A stretch of DNA of 28,237 bases from IMG/VR virus record IMGVR_UViG_3300025030_001168, positions 1-28,237 of that record. One strand, written 5' to 3'. This stretch comes from a virus. The notes under the pieces were generated by a model. That model made no database searches, had not been told where the DNA came from, and was given only the letters and a program-made list of their open reading frames with translations. Below, piece after piece: positions 1 to 8,387 of this stretch (within the stretch, counting starts at the first letter, position 1; every line of letters starts with the position of its first letter). A program made the position numbers and the translations under genes.

Positions 1-955
1 TTTTTTTTAGAATCCTATCTAAATCCAAATTAGCTAATTGAACTAAAGTTAGTAATCCCTTATCATAATCTTTTTTAAATTCATCAAGCCCATCAGTTGT
101 TTCCATAGCAATTCTCCAGAAAGCTACTCTTGTTTCTATTTCATTCAAAGCATTATCGTCTGAGACATTAGGTACTATTCCTGACAGATACCCTCCTAAT
201 CCTGCTGAAAGTGATCCTGCGTGTATCCAATCAAAGGGTTGTAGGGAAGGATGCCAATTCATAATTTCACCTGTTTTATCAGTTATTTCGTAAGGAGAAG
301 CGTGGTGTTGAGGTACTGATTGAGAACGAAGTCTTAATCCCCGTAATTGTATGGAAGCCCATACGAATGTATCACCCATATTATCTTCTTTAAAATGGTG
401 CATTAATTCCTGACACCATGATCCTTTGGAAAACTTTTTACTGCCAAAGTTTAAATCAGTTCTGAGTAAATCTGTACGTTTACAGAAGAAGAAGTTAGGC
501 CACCAGTTTGGTCCCTGATCTCCGTATCCTGAATAATCCAGCCCATACTTTTCCTTACTTTTATCCCATATTTCTTGTCCACAGGAACCTCTTGGAGAAC
601 CTACTATATCCGTAGTACCATTTTCAATCATTTGAAAACACCTGGAAACAATCCCAGAGTTAAAAATATAACCATCTTCTTCTAAAAACATAACCAAATC
701 TTCTTTTGCAATAAGAGTTAATTCCTTGAGAGCTTCTCCCTGTTCAATTCCGTTTGGATGATAGATAATGGTAATTTTGGGGTCTAAACAATTACCGAGA
801 AATTCCCGAACAACTTCTTGGGATACTTCTGCATGATTGTTGTAGTTGATATACAAACGGTCAATTTCATCATACCATCTTTCTTTCCACAATTTAATAG
901 CGAGGGAAGCTATAAATGGGTCTCCACTACAAGGTAAGAGCACGGCTTTTGTCAT
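1..955 (-). CDS. GT-A-like glycosyltransferase, 3' end cut by window edge
   Basis: The frame is open from an ATG at 953-955 to base 1 (318 codons) without a stop, so the C-terminus lies outside the window. It begins MTKAVLLPCSGDPF and contains LVMFLEEDGYIFNSG, a hydrophobic strand followed by an acidic EED cluster like the metal-binding DxD motif of GT-A glycosyltransferases, and later WWPNFFFCKRTDL. The next gene (952-1890) shares the N-terminal AVLLP..GDPF, the YIF(N/D)SGIV block and PNFFF, so the two are tandem paralogues. The start overlaps the upstream stop as ATGA, which supports the start and translational coupling. I infer a sugar-transfer role; donor and acceptor are unknown. Confidence 0.6.
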   Translation of the reverse strand, partial: MTKAVLLPCSGDPFIASLAIKLWKERWYDEIDRLYINYNNHAEVSQEVVREFLGNCLDPKITIIYHPNGIEQGEALKELTLIAKEDLVMFLEEDGYIFNSGIVSRCFQMIENGTTDIVGSPRGSCGQEIWDKSKEKYGLDYSGYGDQGPNWWPNFFFCKRTDLLRTDLNFGSKKFSKGSWCQELMHHFKEDNMGDTFVWASIQLRGLRLRSQSVPQHHASPYEITDKTGEIMNWHPSLQPFDWIHAGSLSAGLGGYLSGIVPNVSDDNALNEIETRVAFWRIAMETTDGLDEFKKDYDKGLLTLVQLANLDLDRILKK

Positions 956-1890
956 AATAAACTTTTAAAATACTTAATTCTTGGTTCTAATTCTTCTCTA
1001 GTTACTCCTGAGATTTTCATAATTTCATCTATAGTATTTTTATATTCATCAACAAACCACTGAATTTCTGTCATTTCAAACATCTCATAAAAAAGCACGT
1101 GCCAAGTAAGTCTCTGTAACATAATGTTGTGTGGGTAAGCATTGCTTTCCTTGCTTACTCCACTTTGGATTCCATTCCAGATAGCTGATAGTCCAGTAAC
1201 ATGAGTCCAAGGAATTTTCTTGTCTTTCCACTGCTCCCAATAACCATCCTGATACTGCGGAACATATTGCCAGCGTAACCCTTTATGTCGAAGTTCAAGC
1301 GATAATGCTCCCATTAAATCCATATCTGCTGTTTCTGGTAAAACTATATTATCTAGGAAATCTATTGGAGTATTCTTTCGTAATTGCTGAACTCCTATCC
1401 CTAATTTAGTATTTTGAATATCTGCAACTCTACCAAAAAAGAAATTAGGATAAAAAGCCAATCCTCTGTTAGCTTGTTTTTCTTCATCTGGGTACAACTC
1501 TGTTATGTATTCGTTTAGCCAAGCAGGATAAGTAAATTGATTACTGGCTACAATATCTGTCCACCCTTCTTCTATTGACCTAAAACAAGCGTCTACTATC
1601 CCAGAATCAAAAATATACGCATCGTCTTGGATAAGTAGAAATGTTTCTTCAGGCATTGGATTCATCAATAGGTCATTAAAAGCAGTGTTCATTTCATCTC
1701 CTATTCCTACAAATTGGAAATCTTTTAATAATTCTTTGGAATAGTCTATGACTTCTTGGTATTTTCCATCACGGGGGCCGATAGAAACATAAACCTTGTC
1801 TACATTCTTTCCCCACTTTTCAAAACAATATAACCAGAATTTTAATGCAAATGGGTCTCCGATACTTGGTAGTAATACAGCTCTGCTCAT
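952..1890 (-). CDS. GT-A-like glycosyltransferase, paralogue of the adjacent gene
   Basis: This 312-residue protein starts MSRAVLLPSIGDPF. The chosen ATG (1888-1890) overlaps the upstream stop as ATGA and aligns with the start of its tandem paralogue; a GTG 33 nt upstream is open but lies inside the neighbouring gene. A hydrophobic strand ending in LIQDDAYIFDSG gives a DD pair at the place expected for the GT-A metal-binding motif. FYPNFFF and a tryptophan-rich C-terminal half follow. No membrane segment is seen, so it probably acts in the cytoplasm on a nucleotide-sugar. Its placement beside sugar-modifying enzymes supports a role in glycan assembly. Family assignment is by motif only. Confidence 0.55.
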   Translation of the reverse strand: MSRAVLLPSIGDPFALKFWLYCFEKWGKNVDKVYVSIGPRDGKYQEVIDYSKELLKDFQFVGIGDEMNTAFNDLLMNPMPEETFLLIQDDAYIFDSGIVDACFRSIEEGWTDIVASNQFTYPAWLNEYITELYPDEEKQANRGLAFYPNFFFGRVADIQNTKLGIGVQQLRKNTPIDFLDNIVLPETADMDLMGALSLELRHKGLRWQYVPQYQDGYWEQWKDKKIPWTHVTGLSAIWNGIQSGVSKESNAYPHNIMLQRLTWHVLFYEMFEMTEIQWFVDEYKNTIDEIMKISGVTREELEPRIKYFKSLL

Positions 1891-2975
1891 ATAATCTGGA
1901 AATTTGGAATTGTCGTAATCCACTTACCTTTATAATTCTTTTCTTTCTTTTTGAAGTAATCCAGGAATCCATAAGGGAATACCCAAAGGTATTCACAATC
2001 TCTGGGAATAGCGTCTATTATGGGGACTTTAGTATTTATCGTATATTTACCCTTTTTGAGAGGGTTAATATCTACTATGGCTAAAGGGGCAATATGATAA
2101 TATTGCATGATAGTATTAGCCTTGGTTGATGCACCATATCCATACAAATTACCACTTAATTTTGAAATAAAGTCCCACATTTTTGACCTATTTTTTTCTA
2201 TTCTTCTAAAGAAATCCTTTAATTCTTTAATTCCATATTTCTCTTCCTTAAATTTAATGCTTCCCTTATTGTAATGTCTGGCAAATATGCGATAACTTCC
2301 CCCATTCATTCCATTTTTTTCTACTTTAAATATTTCAAGTCCGTTATGTTCATAAAGTCTTATTAAAGATTTATATGAGTAGAACTCTAAGTGTTCGTGG
2401 CATAAATTTCCTACATCGTTAAGCTCAATCATTGGAGAGAGAGTTTGTAGTTGAGAGATAAAAGTACCTTCTTTATGGAGATGTCTTTTTATATTTTTCA
2501 TAAAATTATTTGGATTTGGTAAGTCATATAAACAAGCAATAGCGGTAATTGTATAGGCCTTATAAGGAAGTGTTACATTCTCCCAATAATCCTGTATCCA
2601 TTCAGTTGCACCTTCAGGTTTTATATTAGATGGGTCAACAGCAGTTTTATGATAAACATTAGCATATTTTAGAAGTGTTCCGTCATTTGCTCCTATGTCA
2701 ATTATGTCTCCCTTAACTAAGGAAGCTATTTCTTTTAAATCCGCAACAACTACTGGATTTAATCTTGATTCATACCAATAGTTTTTATAAAGTAAATCTC
2801 TGGGCGTATTGTGTGCAAGCTGAAGTAAGGTACACTTTCCGCAATAAACAAGTTCTAGGGGGTATTTATGACCTTCAGAGGGCTTCGTAGTGAAGTCTGA
2901 TATAGCAATCTTACCCAAGGAACCTATTTTGATTAACTTTTTATTATTGCAAATTCTACAGCATTTTATTCGCAT
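1887..2975 (-). CDS. Sugar C-methyltransferase (NovU/TylCIII-like), SAM-dependent
   Basis: The 362-residue protein has the three-part layout of deoxysugar C-methyltransferases: an N-terminal zinc module (C6, C9, C45, C48), a Rossmann methyltransferase domain with SAM motif I IIDIGANDG at about residues 91-99 and HEHLEFYSY at about 193-201, and a C-terminal domain with YGYGASTKAN near 278-287. Known members methylate a carbon of nucleotide-linked keto-deoxysugars and are usually about 400 residues, so this one is slightly short. I prefer ATG 2973-2975 over a TTG 18 nt upstream because a GAAGGAG SD site sits just before it. It overlaps the upstream gene by 10 nt. The likely product is a C-methyl branched sugar; the substrate is inferred. 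Confidence 0.8.
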   Translation of the reverse strand: MRIKCCRICNNKKLIKIGSLGKIAISDFTTKPSEGHKYPLELVYCGKCTLLQLAHNTPRDLLYKNYWYESRLNPVVVADLKEIASLVKGDIIDIGANDGTLLKYANVYHKTAVDPSNIKPEGATEWIQDYWENVTLPYKAYTITAIACLYDLPNPNNFMKNIKRHLHKEGTFISQLQTLSPMIELNDVGNLCHEHLEFYSYKSLIRLYEHNGLEIFKVEKNGMNGGSYRIFARHYNKGSIKFKEEKYGIKELKDFFRRIEKNRSKMWDFISKLSGNLYGYGASTKANTIMQYYHIAPLAIVDINPLKKGKYTINTKVPIIDAIPRDCEYLWVFPYGFLDYFKKKEKNYKGKWITTIPNFQII

Positions 2976-3751
2976 AGGAACTCCTTCAACCAATGTGTTT
3001 CTGGATTAATGTCTGGAAATTTTTCTTTTAATAAAGCTAGTATCTTAGTTACTCTATCTGTATAGACATTATTCATTGGCACATTCATTTTTAGAGCATA
3101 ATATAAATATACATAATCCATTTTTCTTCTGCAATCATCTCTTGTTAGTCCCCAAATGTAACCTTGAGTCACTCCTCCTATGTGAAAGAAGTCTTTTTTA
3201 TCTTTTAAGCCTAGAACTTGGAGGGGATTAACCATCATACCTCTTTTTATCATATCCTCAGTTAAGAAATCACAATGGTCGTAACCTTCTCTTGCCGAAA
3301 AATCTTTACAACTTTTCTCATAAGAACTTCGTTTACAGGTGAAAAAAGCAGGTTGTATTAATACCTTGGCTTTATTGATGTATCCTATGAGGTCATTTAC
3401 TTCCAATGCTTCTTTCACCTTTTGAATTAATGAAGGAAAGTCTTTAACTAAAAAATCAGGGTGCATAATTAAGAACGCATCTGCGGTACTTTTGGAAAGC
3501 ATAGCTTTTAGGGCAAAATCACACCAATCTTGGTCTGCTGTTCTCAAAGATGGAGGCTCTACATAGGTAAATCCTAACTTTTGATATTCTGAAATTAAAA
3601 AGTCATCTATATCTGGAGTAATTTCGTTGGTATAGTGTTCGGAAATATATAGGAATTTCTGATTAAATAAATTACCATATTTCCCTAGTAATTCCCGAAA
3701 GTAGGGATAATCTACTCCTTTCGGAATGTATGTGAGCAGGTCTATAGTCAT
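2966..3751 (-). CDS. Probable glycosyltransferase-like protein
   Basis: This 261-residue protein lies between the aminotransferase and the C-methyltransferase, starting with an ATGA overlap. The N-terminal half is alpha/beta-like: MTIDLLTYIPKG, then a strand DAFLIMHPDFLVKD around residues 90-103 where a GT-A enzyme would carry its acidic metal site (here HPD). Later segments include FFHIGGVTQGYIWGLTRDD. The overall pattern resembles the other GT-A-like genes of this locus, but no diagnostic family motif is complete. A glycan-modifying role is inferred mainly from position. It could instead be a non-catalytic relative. Confidence 0.45.
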   Translation of the reverse strand: MTIDLLTYIPKGVDYPYFRELLGKYGNLFNQKFLYISEHYTNEITPDIDDFLISEYQKLGFTYVEPPSLRTADQDWCDFALKAMLSKSTADAFLIMHPDFLVKDFPSLIQKVKEALEVNDLIGYINKAKVLIQPAFFTCKRSSYEKSCKDFSAREGYDHCDFLTEDMIKRGMMVNPLQVLGLKDKKDFFHIGGVTQGYIWGLTRDDCRRKMDYVYLYYALKMNVPMNNVYTDRVTKILALLKEKFPDINPETHWLKEFLCE

Positions 3752-4818
3752 TTATATTCCTTTATGGTTTTTATTATGTGCGAGAATTCCTCATCAGTCA
3801 TATCGGGAAAAAGAGGTAAAGTAGCAAGTGTTTTCCACACCCTATCGGTTACAGGAAGTTTAGTTTGAGGAAAAATCTTGTAAGTATTTAGGGGTTTGTA
3901 GTGTACTCCTACAGATACTCCATGAGCCAACATATAGTCAATAAACCTATCTCTACTTTCCATTCTGATTACAAATAGGTGCCAAGAAGAATTAGCGTCA
4001 TATTTCGGAAGTTTAAGCCAATTTAGGTGCTGTAGTTCGTATAGATACTGGAGAACCCGTAGTTTTCTTTTGTTATTAAGTTCGTCAATCCTTTCCAACT
4101 GTGCTAATCCAATTGCTGCGGTAATATCGTTCATATGATATTTATATCCCACAGTTTGTATATCATAATTCCAACCATATTTCTTCTCAGTTCTCTCAAA
4201 AGTAGACTTATCAATTCCACACCATCTTAGGGGAATAAGTTTCTTATAAACTTCCTCATCATTAGTAGTTATCATTCCTCCATCTCCAGTGGCTAGATTT
4301 TTAACAGCATGGAATGACCAACAGGAAGTATTTTGTCCGACTAATTTATTGCCTGTAGCATGGGCACAGTCTTCAATCACTATAATTCCATGTTTTTTAA
4401 TTGCATAGGATAATCTTGAATCTTTACCGCCATAATGAACAGGAATAATAGCTTTGGTTTTATTAGTAACCTTCTTCTCTACATCCTTCCAGTCTATACA
4501 CAGCGTTTCTTCATCAATGTCTGCAAATATTACTTTACAGTTGTTATAAAGAGCTACAAGAGCTGTAGAAACGAATGTTAGAGCAGGAACTATAATTTCT
4601 CCATCTTTAATATCGTGAGCCTTTAGAGCTAAATCTAGGGCTGCTGTGGCACTATTTACTCCTACTGCGTATTTGGCTCCTACGTATTCAGCGAACTTTC
4701 TCTCAAATTCTTCTGTCTTTCTACCAAGACCCCACCATTTACTTCTTAAAACTTCATTTACATATTTTATTTCTAATTCAGAACAACTAGGTTCAAACAA
4801 TGGTATTAAGCTACGCAT
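3748..4818 (-). CDS. DegT/DnrJ/EryC1/StrS-family sugar aminotransferase (PLP)
   Basis: This is a complete fold-type I PLP enzyme of 356 residues from ATG 4816-4818; the family typically starts near IPLF, and an ATG 24 nt further upstream is an alternative. Visible family marks are VNSATAALDLAL, IIVPALTFVSTA, ADIDEETLCID, the cofactor aspartate in IVIEDCAHA (about D150), and the Schiff-base lysine in SFHAVKNLATGDGGM (about K173). SSWHLFVIR and GVSVGVHYKPL near the end are also typical. Such enzymes aminate nucleotide-linked 3- or 4-keto sugars. The downstream formyltransferase-domain partner suggests that the new amino group is then formylated. It overlaps the fusion gene by 8 nt and couples to the next gene through ATGA. 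Confidence 0.9.
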   Translation of the reverse strand: MRSLIPLFEPSCSELEIKYVNEVLRSKWWGLGRKTEEFERKFAEYVGAKYAVGVNSATAALDLALKAHDIKDGEIIVPALTFVSTALVALYNNCKVIFADIDEETLCIDWKDVEKKVTNKTKAIIPVHYGGKDSRLSYAIKKHGIIVIEDCAHATGNKLVGQNTSCWSFHAVKNLATGDGGMITTNDEEVYKKLIPLRWCGIDKSTFERTEKKYGWNYDIQTVGYKYHMNDITAAIGLAQLERIDELNNKRKLRVLQYLYELQHLNWLKLPKYDANSSWHLFVIRMESRDRFIDYMLAHGVSVGVHYKPLNTYKIFPQTKLPVTDRVWKTLATLPLFPDMTDEEFSHIIKTIKEYK

Positions 4819-6136
4819 AATGAATTTCAAACTTCTTTCCATTTATTACAAAATAAGGAGCTTCGAAAGGTGGGAATGTCAAAGCTCTGACATATCTGTC
4901 AATCTTATCTTTACTCCATTTTAGATTAATTTCAAGAGATGGAAACTCAGAACGGGTATGGTAGTTTTTGGAGAGTTTAATATTTTCGAAACTTGCTAGA
5001 CCTGCTCTCCAGTCTTTCATATAAGTAGGCCACCATGACTTAAACAATGCTACTGCTGCTCCTGTGCATTTGTAATATAGAGATTTACCCGTATCATAAT
5101 CATCTACACTAACCTTTGCTTGTGCATAAACTTTTCCTCCATCAATTTTAGAAGTCATCTCGTGAATTGTAATTCCTGCTTCTTTTTTCCCATCAATTAT
5201 TGGAAGTGTAGTCGGATAACAACCTCTATAATCTTGTACTAAACCCAGATGGACATTAACAGCTCCACACTTGGCTAATTTTAGGATTTGGGCAGGAATA
5301 ATCTTGTCATAATAAGCACATACTATCCAGTCAACTTTATCTTTCAGTTTAGGCTGTTCTTTCAGTACAGGATACCAAGTAGTTTTTTCATTATGGTCAT
5401 TTGTTACCACACCAACTATCTCATCTGTAGTTTTAAGATATTCCAGTATTCCATTACCTACACTTTTATCCCCAAAGAACAAAATTTTACTCAGCCACTT
5501 ATATTCGTCTGGTTTGGTTTTGTAAAATCCGAGTAATCCTCTGGGATTTGGAAAGTGCATTGGTCTTAAATCTCCATCTTTCACCCAATTCTTTATTTCC
5601 AGAGGTAAATCACCAAAAGGCCATGACTTGATTTCTGGATGGTCTGGATTAATATTCCCTTGGCAAAGAGATAACGGAACATCATGTATGAATACATACC
5701 CTCCTTCATTCAAATGAGGATAAAATTTAACCAATTCTCCCCAACGGATATTCGGTTCACTATCAAGAAAAAGCAAATCAATTTGTTCTTTAGGTTCATA
5801 TTTAGCTGCATCAATCAGCTCACAATTAACAGCTACTCCTACTTTTTCCCATAACTTCATTGCTCTTTGTCTATGATAATCAGAAATTTCAAGAGTAGTA
5901 ATATGTCCATACTTATTGTCTTTTAATGCCTGTCCCATATACATAGAGGAAATTCCAGTATAAGTTCCAGTTTCAAGAATGAAATTTGGTTGTAATATTC
6001 TAACCATACCATATAAAAATTCTCCCACTTGAACTTCAATTCCTCCATCATCAAACATTTGATAATGCCCAGTAGTATCTCTAACTTCAGGAGATATTGT
6101 TAAGCCACTTCTTGATACTAATTCATCTGTTATCAT
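4811..6136 (-). CDS. Methyltransferase - sugar N-formyltransferase fusion
   Basis: Two enzymes are joined in 441 residues. Residues 1-205 form a class I SAM methyltransferase-like domain: ILETGTYTGISS is motif I (about 53-64), and LLFLDSEPN and GGYVFIHDVP follow. Residues 215-440 are a formyltransferase: KILFFGDKSVG, VDWIVCAYYDKIIP, then the family catalytic triad N294 and H296 in AVNVHLGLVQDYRG and D332 in KIDGGKVYAQ. This triad is that of Met-tRNA formyltransferase and of sugar N-formyltransferases, which use N10-formyl-THF. Next to a sugar aminotransferase the sugar enzyme is the better reading. ATG 6134-6136 overlaps the upstream stop as ATGA; an earlier ATG at 6187 lies inside the neighbour. 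Confidence 0.8.
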   Translation of the reverse strand: MITDELVSRSGLTISPEVRDTTGHYQMFDDGGIEVQVGEFLYGMVRILQPNFILETGTYTGISSMYMGQALKDNKYGHITTLEISDYHRQRAMKLWEKVGVAVNCELIDAAKYEPKEQIDLLFLDSEPNIRWGELVKFYPHLNEGGYVFIHDVPLSLCQGNINPDHPEIKSWPFGDLPLEIKNWVKDGDLRPMHFPNPRGLLGFYKTKPDEYKWLSKILFFGDKSVGNGILEYLKTTDEIVGVVTNDHNEKTTWYPVLKEQPKLKDKVDWIVCAYYDKIIPAQILKLAKCGAVNVHLGLVQDYRGCYPTTLPIIDGKKEAGITIHEMTSKIDGGKVYAQAKVSVDDYDTGKSLYYKCTGAAVALFKSWWPTYMKDWRAGLASFENIKLSKNYHTRSEFPSLEINLKWSKDKIDRYVRALTFPPFEAPYFVINGKKFEIHYA

Positions 6137-7146
6137 AGTTTTGCAAAGAACTCCTCCCAATTTTTCTTGATGTGGTCTTTTCCCCATAATCGAATTGCAG
6201 TTTTTCTTCCCTCTTGAGAAATTCTCTTGGCTAGTTCTTCATCTTCAAATAATTGAGAAATATATCCCCGTAATTCATTAATATTGTCAGAGTAAAATCC
6301 ATTGGAACCATTTTTTATAATCGTAGGAATATCATAGTAATCCCACCTTTCATTCTGAGGTACGATAGCATTTGCTAATTCTGAACCTATGGCTACTACA
6401 GGAATTCCAGTCATCATCGCTTCCATTAAAGATAAAGTATAAGGGGAAGGCCAAGTACCTGCATAAACAAATACCCGATTATCCCGCAGTGCTCCCTTCA
6501 TCAAATCATAAGTCATTTCTCCTCCATCAAGAGACCCTAAATCCGTATTGCCAACACCATAAATTAAAGACGGAAAGCCATCTATTATCTGCATAATTGC
6601 ATCATAATGACAGCCAGCCCGTCTTCCTTTCAGGCTTTGGGTAAGATTTATTACTCGTTTTGTTTGTCCATTCCAATCCTTAAATTCTTCTGGGTCTTTG
6701 TAGAACCTTATCAGCGAATCATTTCCCACAAATCCTATTATGTTTTCTTCTTTCTGGGACATTCTAACTATTTTCATTCCCTCGTATCTCATTTTACGAA
6801 CCATGTTCTCTACAGTAGGAATTGATTGCCCAATCGTTCTCCAGATAACGGGTTTGTGTTTCATCCTATCCCAATTTTCAACTACTACATTGGGGTCGTG
6901 CATAATCATTATGGCATCAAAGAGATCAAAAAACTCTTGAGGAATTTTAGTTTTAGCCCATACTGCTTGTTCTGCTAATTCCTTATGGAAAGTCATTCCT
7001 GGTATTCCTGGCCTAATCAAAGAAGGATGTCCTTCTGGTATCATGTAGGCTCCCTGATAAGAAAAACAATCTATCCCAAGTTCAGTAAATAGAGAAAGTT
7101 CATCTCTTTCAAGCACAGAATGGGTTCCTATATAAAGTAACTTCAT
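6133..7146 (-). CDS. GT-B (GT4-like) glycosyltransferase
   Basis: The 337-residue protein has the two-domain look of a GT-B enzyme. The N-terminus is MKLLYIGTHSVLERDELSLF. The C-terminal half contains FVYAGTWPSPYTLSLMEAMMTGIPVVA (written here as two joined parts, FVYAGTWPSP and YTLSLMEAMMTGIPVVA, about residues 226-252), the donor-binding region of GT4 enzymes; E242 is the second glutamate of the usual E-x7-E pair, and the first is replaced. NGSNGFYSDNINELRGYI follows, like the end of many GT4 proteins. It is coupled by ATGA overlaps on both sides. Sugar specificity is not readable. Confidence 0.7.
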   Translation of the reverse strand: MKLLYIGTHSVLERDELSLFTELGIDCFSYQGAYMIPEGHPSLIRPGIPGMTFHKELAEQAVWAKTKIPQEFFDLFDAIMIMHDPNVVVENWDRMKHKPVIWRTIGQSIPTVENMVRKMRYEGMKIVRMSQKEENIIGFVGNDSLIRFYKDPEEFKDWNGQTKRVINLTQSLKGRRAGCHYDAIMQIIDGFPSLIYGVGNTDLGSLDGGEMTYDLMKGALRDNRVFVYAGTWPSPYTLSLMEAMMTGIPVVAIGSELANAIVPQNERWDYYDIPTIIKNGSNGFYSDNINELRGYISQLFEDEELAKRISQEGRKTAIRLWGKDHIKKNWEEFFAKL

Positions 7147-7337
7147 ATTATTCCTTCTTTCTTCAAAACTTTTTCTAATATATCTAATGCTTTTCTTCGA
7201 GTATTAGCATCTATTTTAGGATTAGCAAAATCTCTAATTCCATAAACAATACCCTGTATTCTCTGTGTTTTTTGCTTTTCTATCTCCTTATCTCTTTGAA
7301 CACACTCATAGGCACATTTTATATTCCCACAATTCAT
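7143..7337 (-). CDS. Hypothetical small protein
   Basis: I do not recognise this 64-residue protein. It has three cysteines near the N-terminus (MNCGNIKCAYECV) followed by a charged helix and a C-terminal segment RRKALDILEKVLKKEG that should be helical. It has ATGA overlaps with both neighbours and is clearly part of the leftward operon. No function is proposed. Confidence 0.6.
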   Translation of the reverse strand: MNCGNIKCAYECVQRDKEIEKQKTQRIQGIVYGIRDFANPKIDANTRRKALDILEKVLKKEGII

Positions 7338-7768
7338 TTTATTAATTTTTTAGAGCTTGGTAAAACAATTCCACTTCTTCCTGCTTCATCCATTCTTCCT
7401 ATTTGTTTATTTCTTTTTACCATTTTATCTGCAACTTGAACATAGTCTGCTTTAGTTATAAGAATTGGGTCATCCATTTTCATGCCCACTACTTTGGGAA
7501 GTAGTTCTTTTAATTTCTTCTCAAGTTTCGTCAGTTCTTCTTCACTAAAATTGAAGTGTTCACGGAGTAAATATTCAATGATAATAAGATGTTCATAATT
7601 CCACCTTACTATTGCTGTTCCATCTCTGGCATATTCTTTAATAAATTCTGGGAGTTTATTTTCAAGCCTTTGCATAATTTCAGGGGAAAGAATATCTGCT
7701 TCGCTTACCGCAGTGAGGTTTTTTTCAATTTCAGTTAATTCTTTAGTCGTAATTGCTTTAGTTTTCAT
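7334..7768 (-). CDS. Hypothetical protein, helical
   Basis: This 144-residue protein is unrecognised. It is rich in Lys and Glu, with predicted long helices around EEELTKLEKKLKELLPKVV (about residues 76-94) and a basic C-terminus. ATGA overlaps on both sides place it firmly in the operon. It precedes the glycosyltransferase cluster and lies next to small DNA-packaging-like genes, so the context does not decide its role. Confidence 0.65.
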   Translation of the reverse strand: MKTKAITTKELTEIEKNLTAVSEADILSPEIMQRLENKLPEFIKEYARDGTAIVRWNYEHLIIIEYLLREHFNFSEEELTKLEKKLKELLPKVVGMKMDDPILITKADYVQVADKMVKRNKQIGRMDEAGRSGIVLPSSKKLIK

Positions 7769-8004
7769 CTATTTATCTCTGTATTTAAAAGCTCATTTTC
7801 TATTGATAGCCAAATATCTCTAATGGTTATTTTATATTTATGAATAAATGGAAATTCTTTAGAAAAATAATAATATGTTGTTCTATTATATTTTTCCATA
7901 ACATAATAAAAAGACCGTTCTATGCGGAAGTATAACTGACTAGCAAAGTCATCTGTTCCCCCTTCCAAGACATAATCAGGTAGTTTTTTTTTAGTTTTTA
8001 CCAT
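7765..8004 (-). CDS. Hypothetical small protein, aromatic-rich
   Basis: This is an unrecognised 79-residue protein with an unusual run of aromatic residues (FYYVMEKYNRTTYYYFSKEF) in its middle. It overlaps the upstream gene by 14 nt and the downstream gene by an ATGA. No signal peptide or membrane helix is evident. Confidence 0.6.
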   Translation of the reverse strand: MVKTKKKLPDYVLEGGTDDFASQLYFRIERSFYYVMEKYNRTTYYYFSKEFPFIHKYKITIRDIWLSIENELLNTEINR

Positions 8005-8200
8005 GCTTTATATATAATTTTATTGATTTTCTTATAGTTTTTAATGTTGCCTGAACTCCCTTCATTTTAAAAAATCGGGTTGATTGATTATATTGTCCGT
8101 GGCCATATCCTGCTTCTTTCATTGATCTTCTTACAGAATACCCTTGAAAAATTAGCATAAGAGCTTTAATCTGAAGTGTAGTTGCTTTAATTCTTTTCAC
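7991..8200 (-). CDS. Stand-alone copy of the terminase small subunit HTH domain
   Basis: This 69-residue protein starts at a GTG preceded by a strong SD (AAGGAGG, 8207-8214 region on the minus strand). It aligns without gaps to residues near the N-terminus of the terminase small subunit encoded at 17760-18215. About 24 of 52 positions are identical by eye, including QIKA, SVR, AGY and FFK.KG. It therefore looks like a duplicated helix-turn-helix DNA-binding domain lacking the oligomerisation and C-terminal parts. It could bind the packaging site and compete with the terminase, or act as a regulator; both roles are inference. Confidence 0.7.
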   Translation of the reverse strand: MKRIKATTLQIKALMLIFQGYSVRRSMKEAGYGHGQYNQSTRFFKMKGVQATLKTIRKSIKLYIKHGKN

Positions 8201-8387
8201 TTTTAAGAAACCTCCTTATCTTTTTAAGCAAAGCTCTTGTATCTTTATTTTGGAATATCTGCATACTTAGAGTATCTAGTGCTTGTTTCAGACAAATTTT
8301 ACAATAATGATAATCATTAAATTCTGATTTTATAATCATCAAATCTTCTGGATTATATAACTGATTACACTTATTACAGAGTAGCAT
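8187..8387 (-). CDS. Small zinc-ribbon-like protein
   Basis: This 66-residue protein from ATG 8385-8387 begins MLLCNKCNQLY and has a second pair in HYCKICLKQA, giving a CxxC-x(n)-CxxC zinc knuckle, followed by a basic helical tail (LLKKIRRFLKSEKN). A TTG 12 nt upstream is an alternative start. The gene overlaps the end of the upstream glycosyltransferase by 14 nt. It is probably nucleic acid- or protein-binding; the partner is unknown. Confidence 0.6.
   Translation of the reverse strand: MLLCNKCNQLYNPEDLMIIKSEFNDYHYCKICLKQALDTLSMQIFQNKDTRALLKKIRRFLKSEKN

Noticed and set aside
4892-4897. TTGACA on the minus strand within the fusion gene
   Set aside because: It is inside a coding region without a matching -10 box or a nearby start codon.
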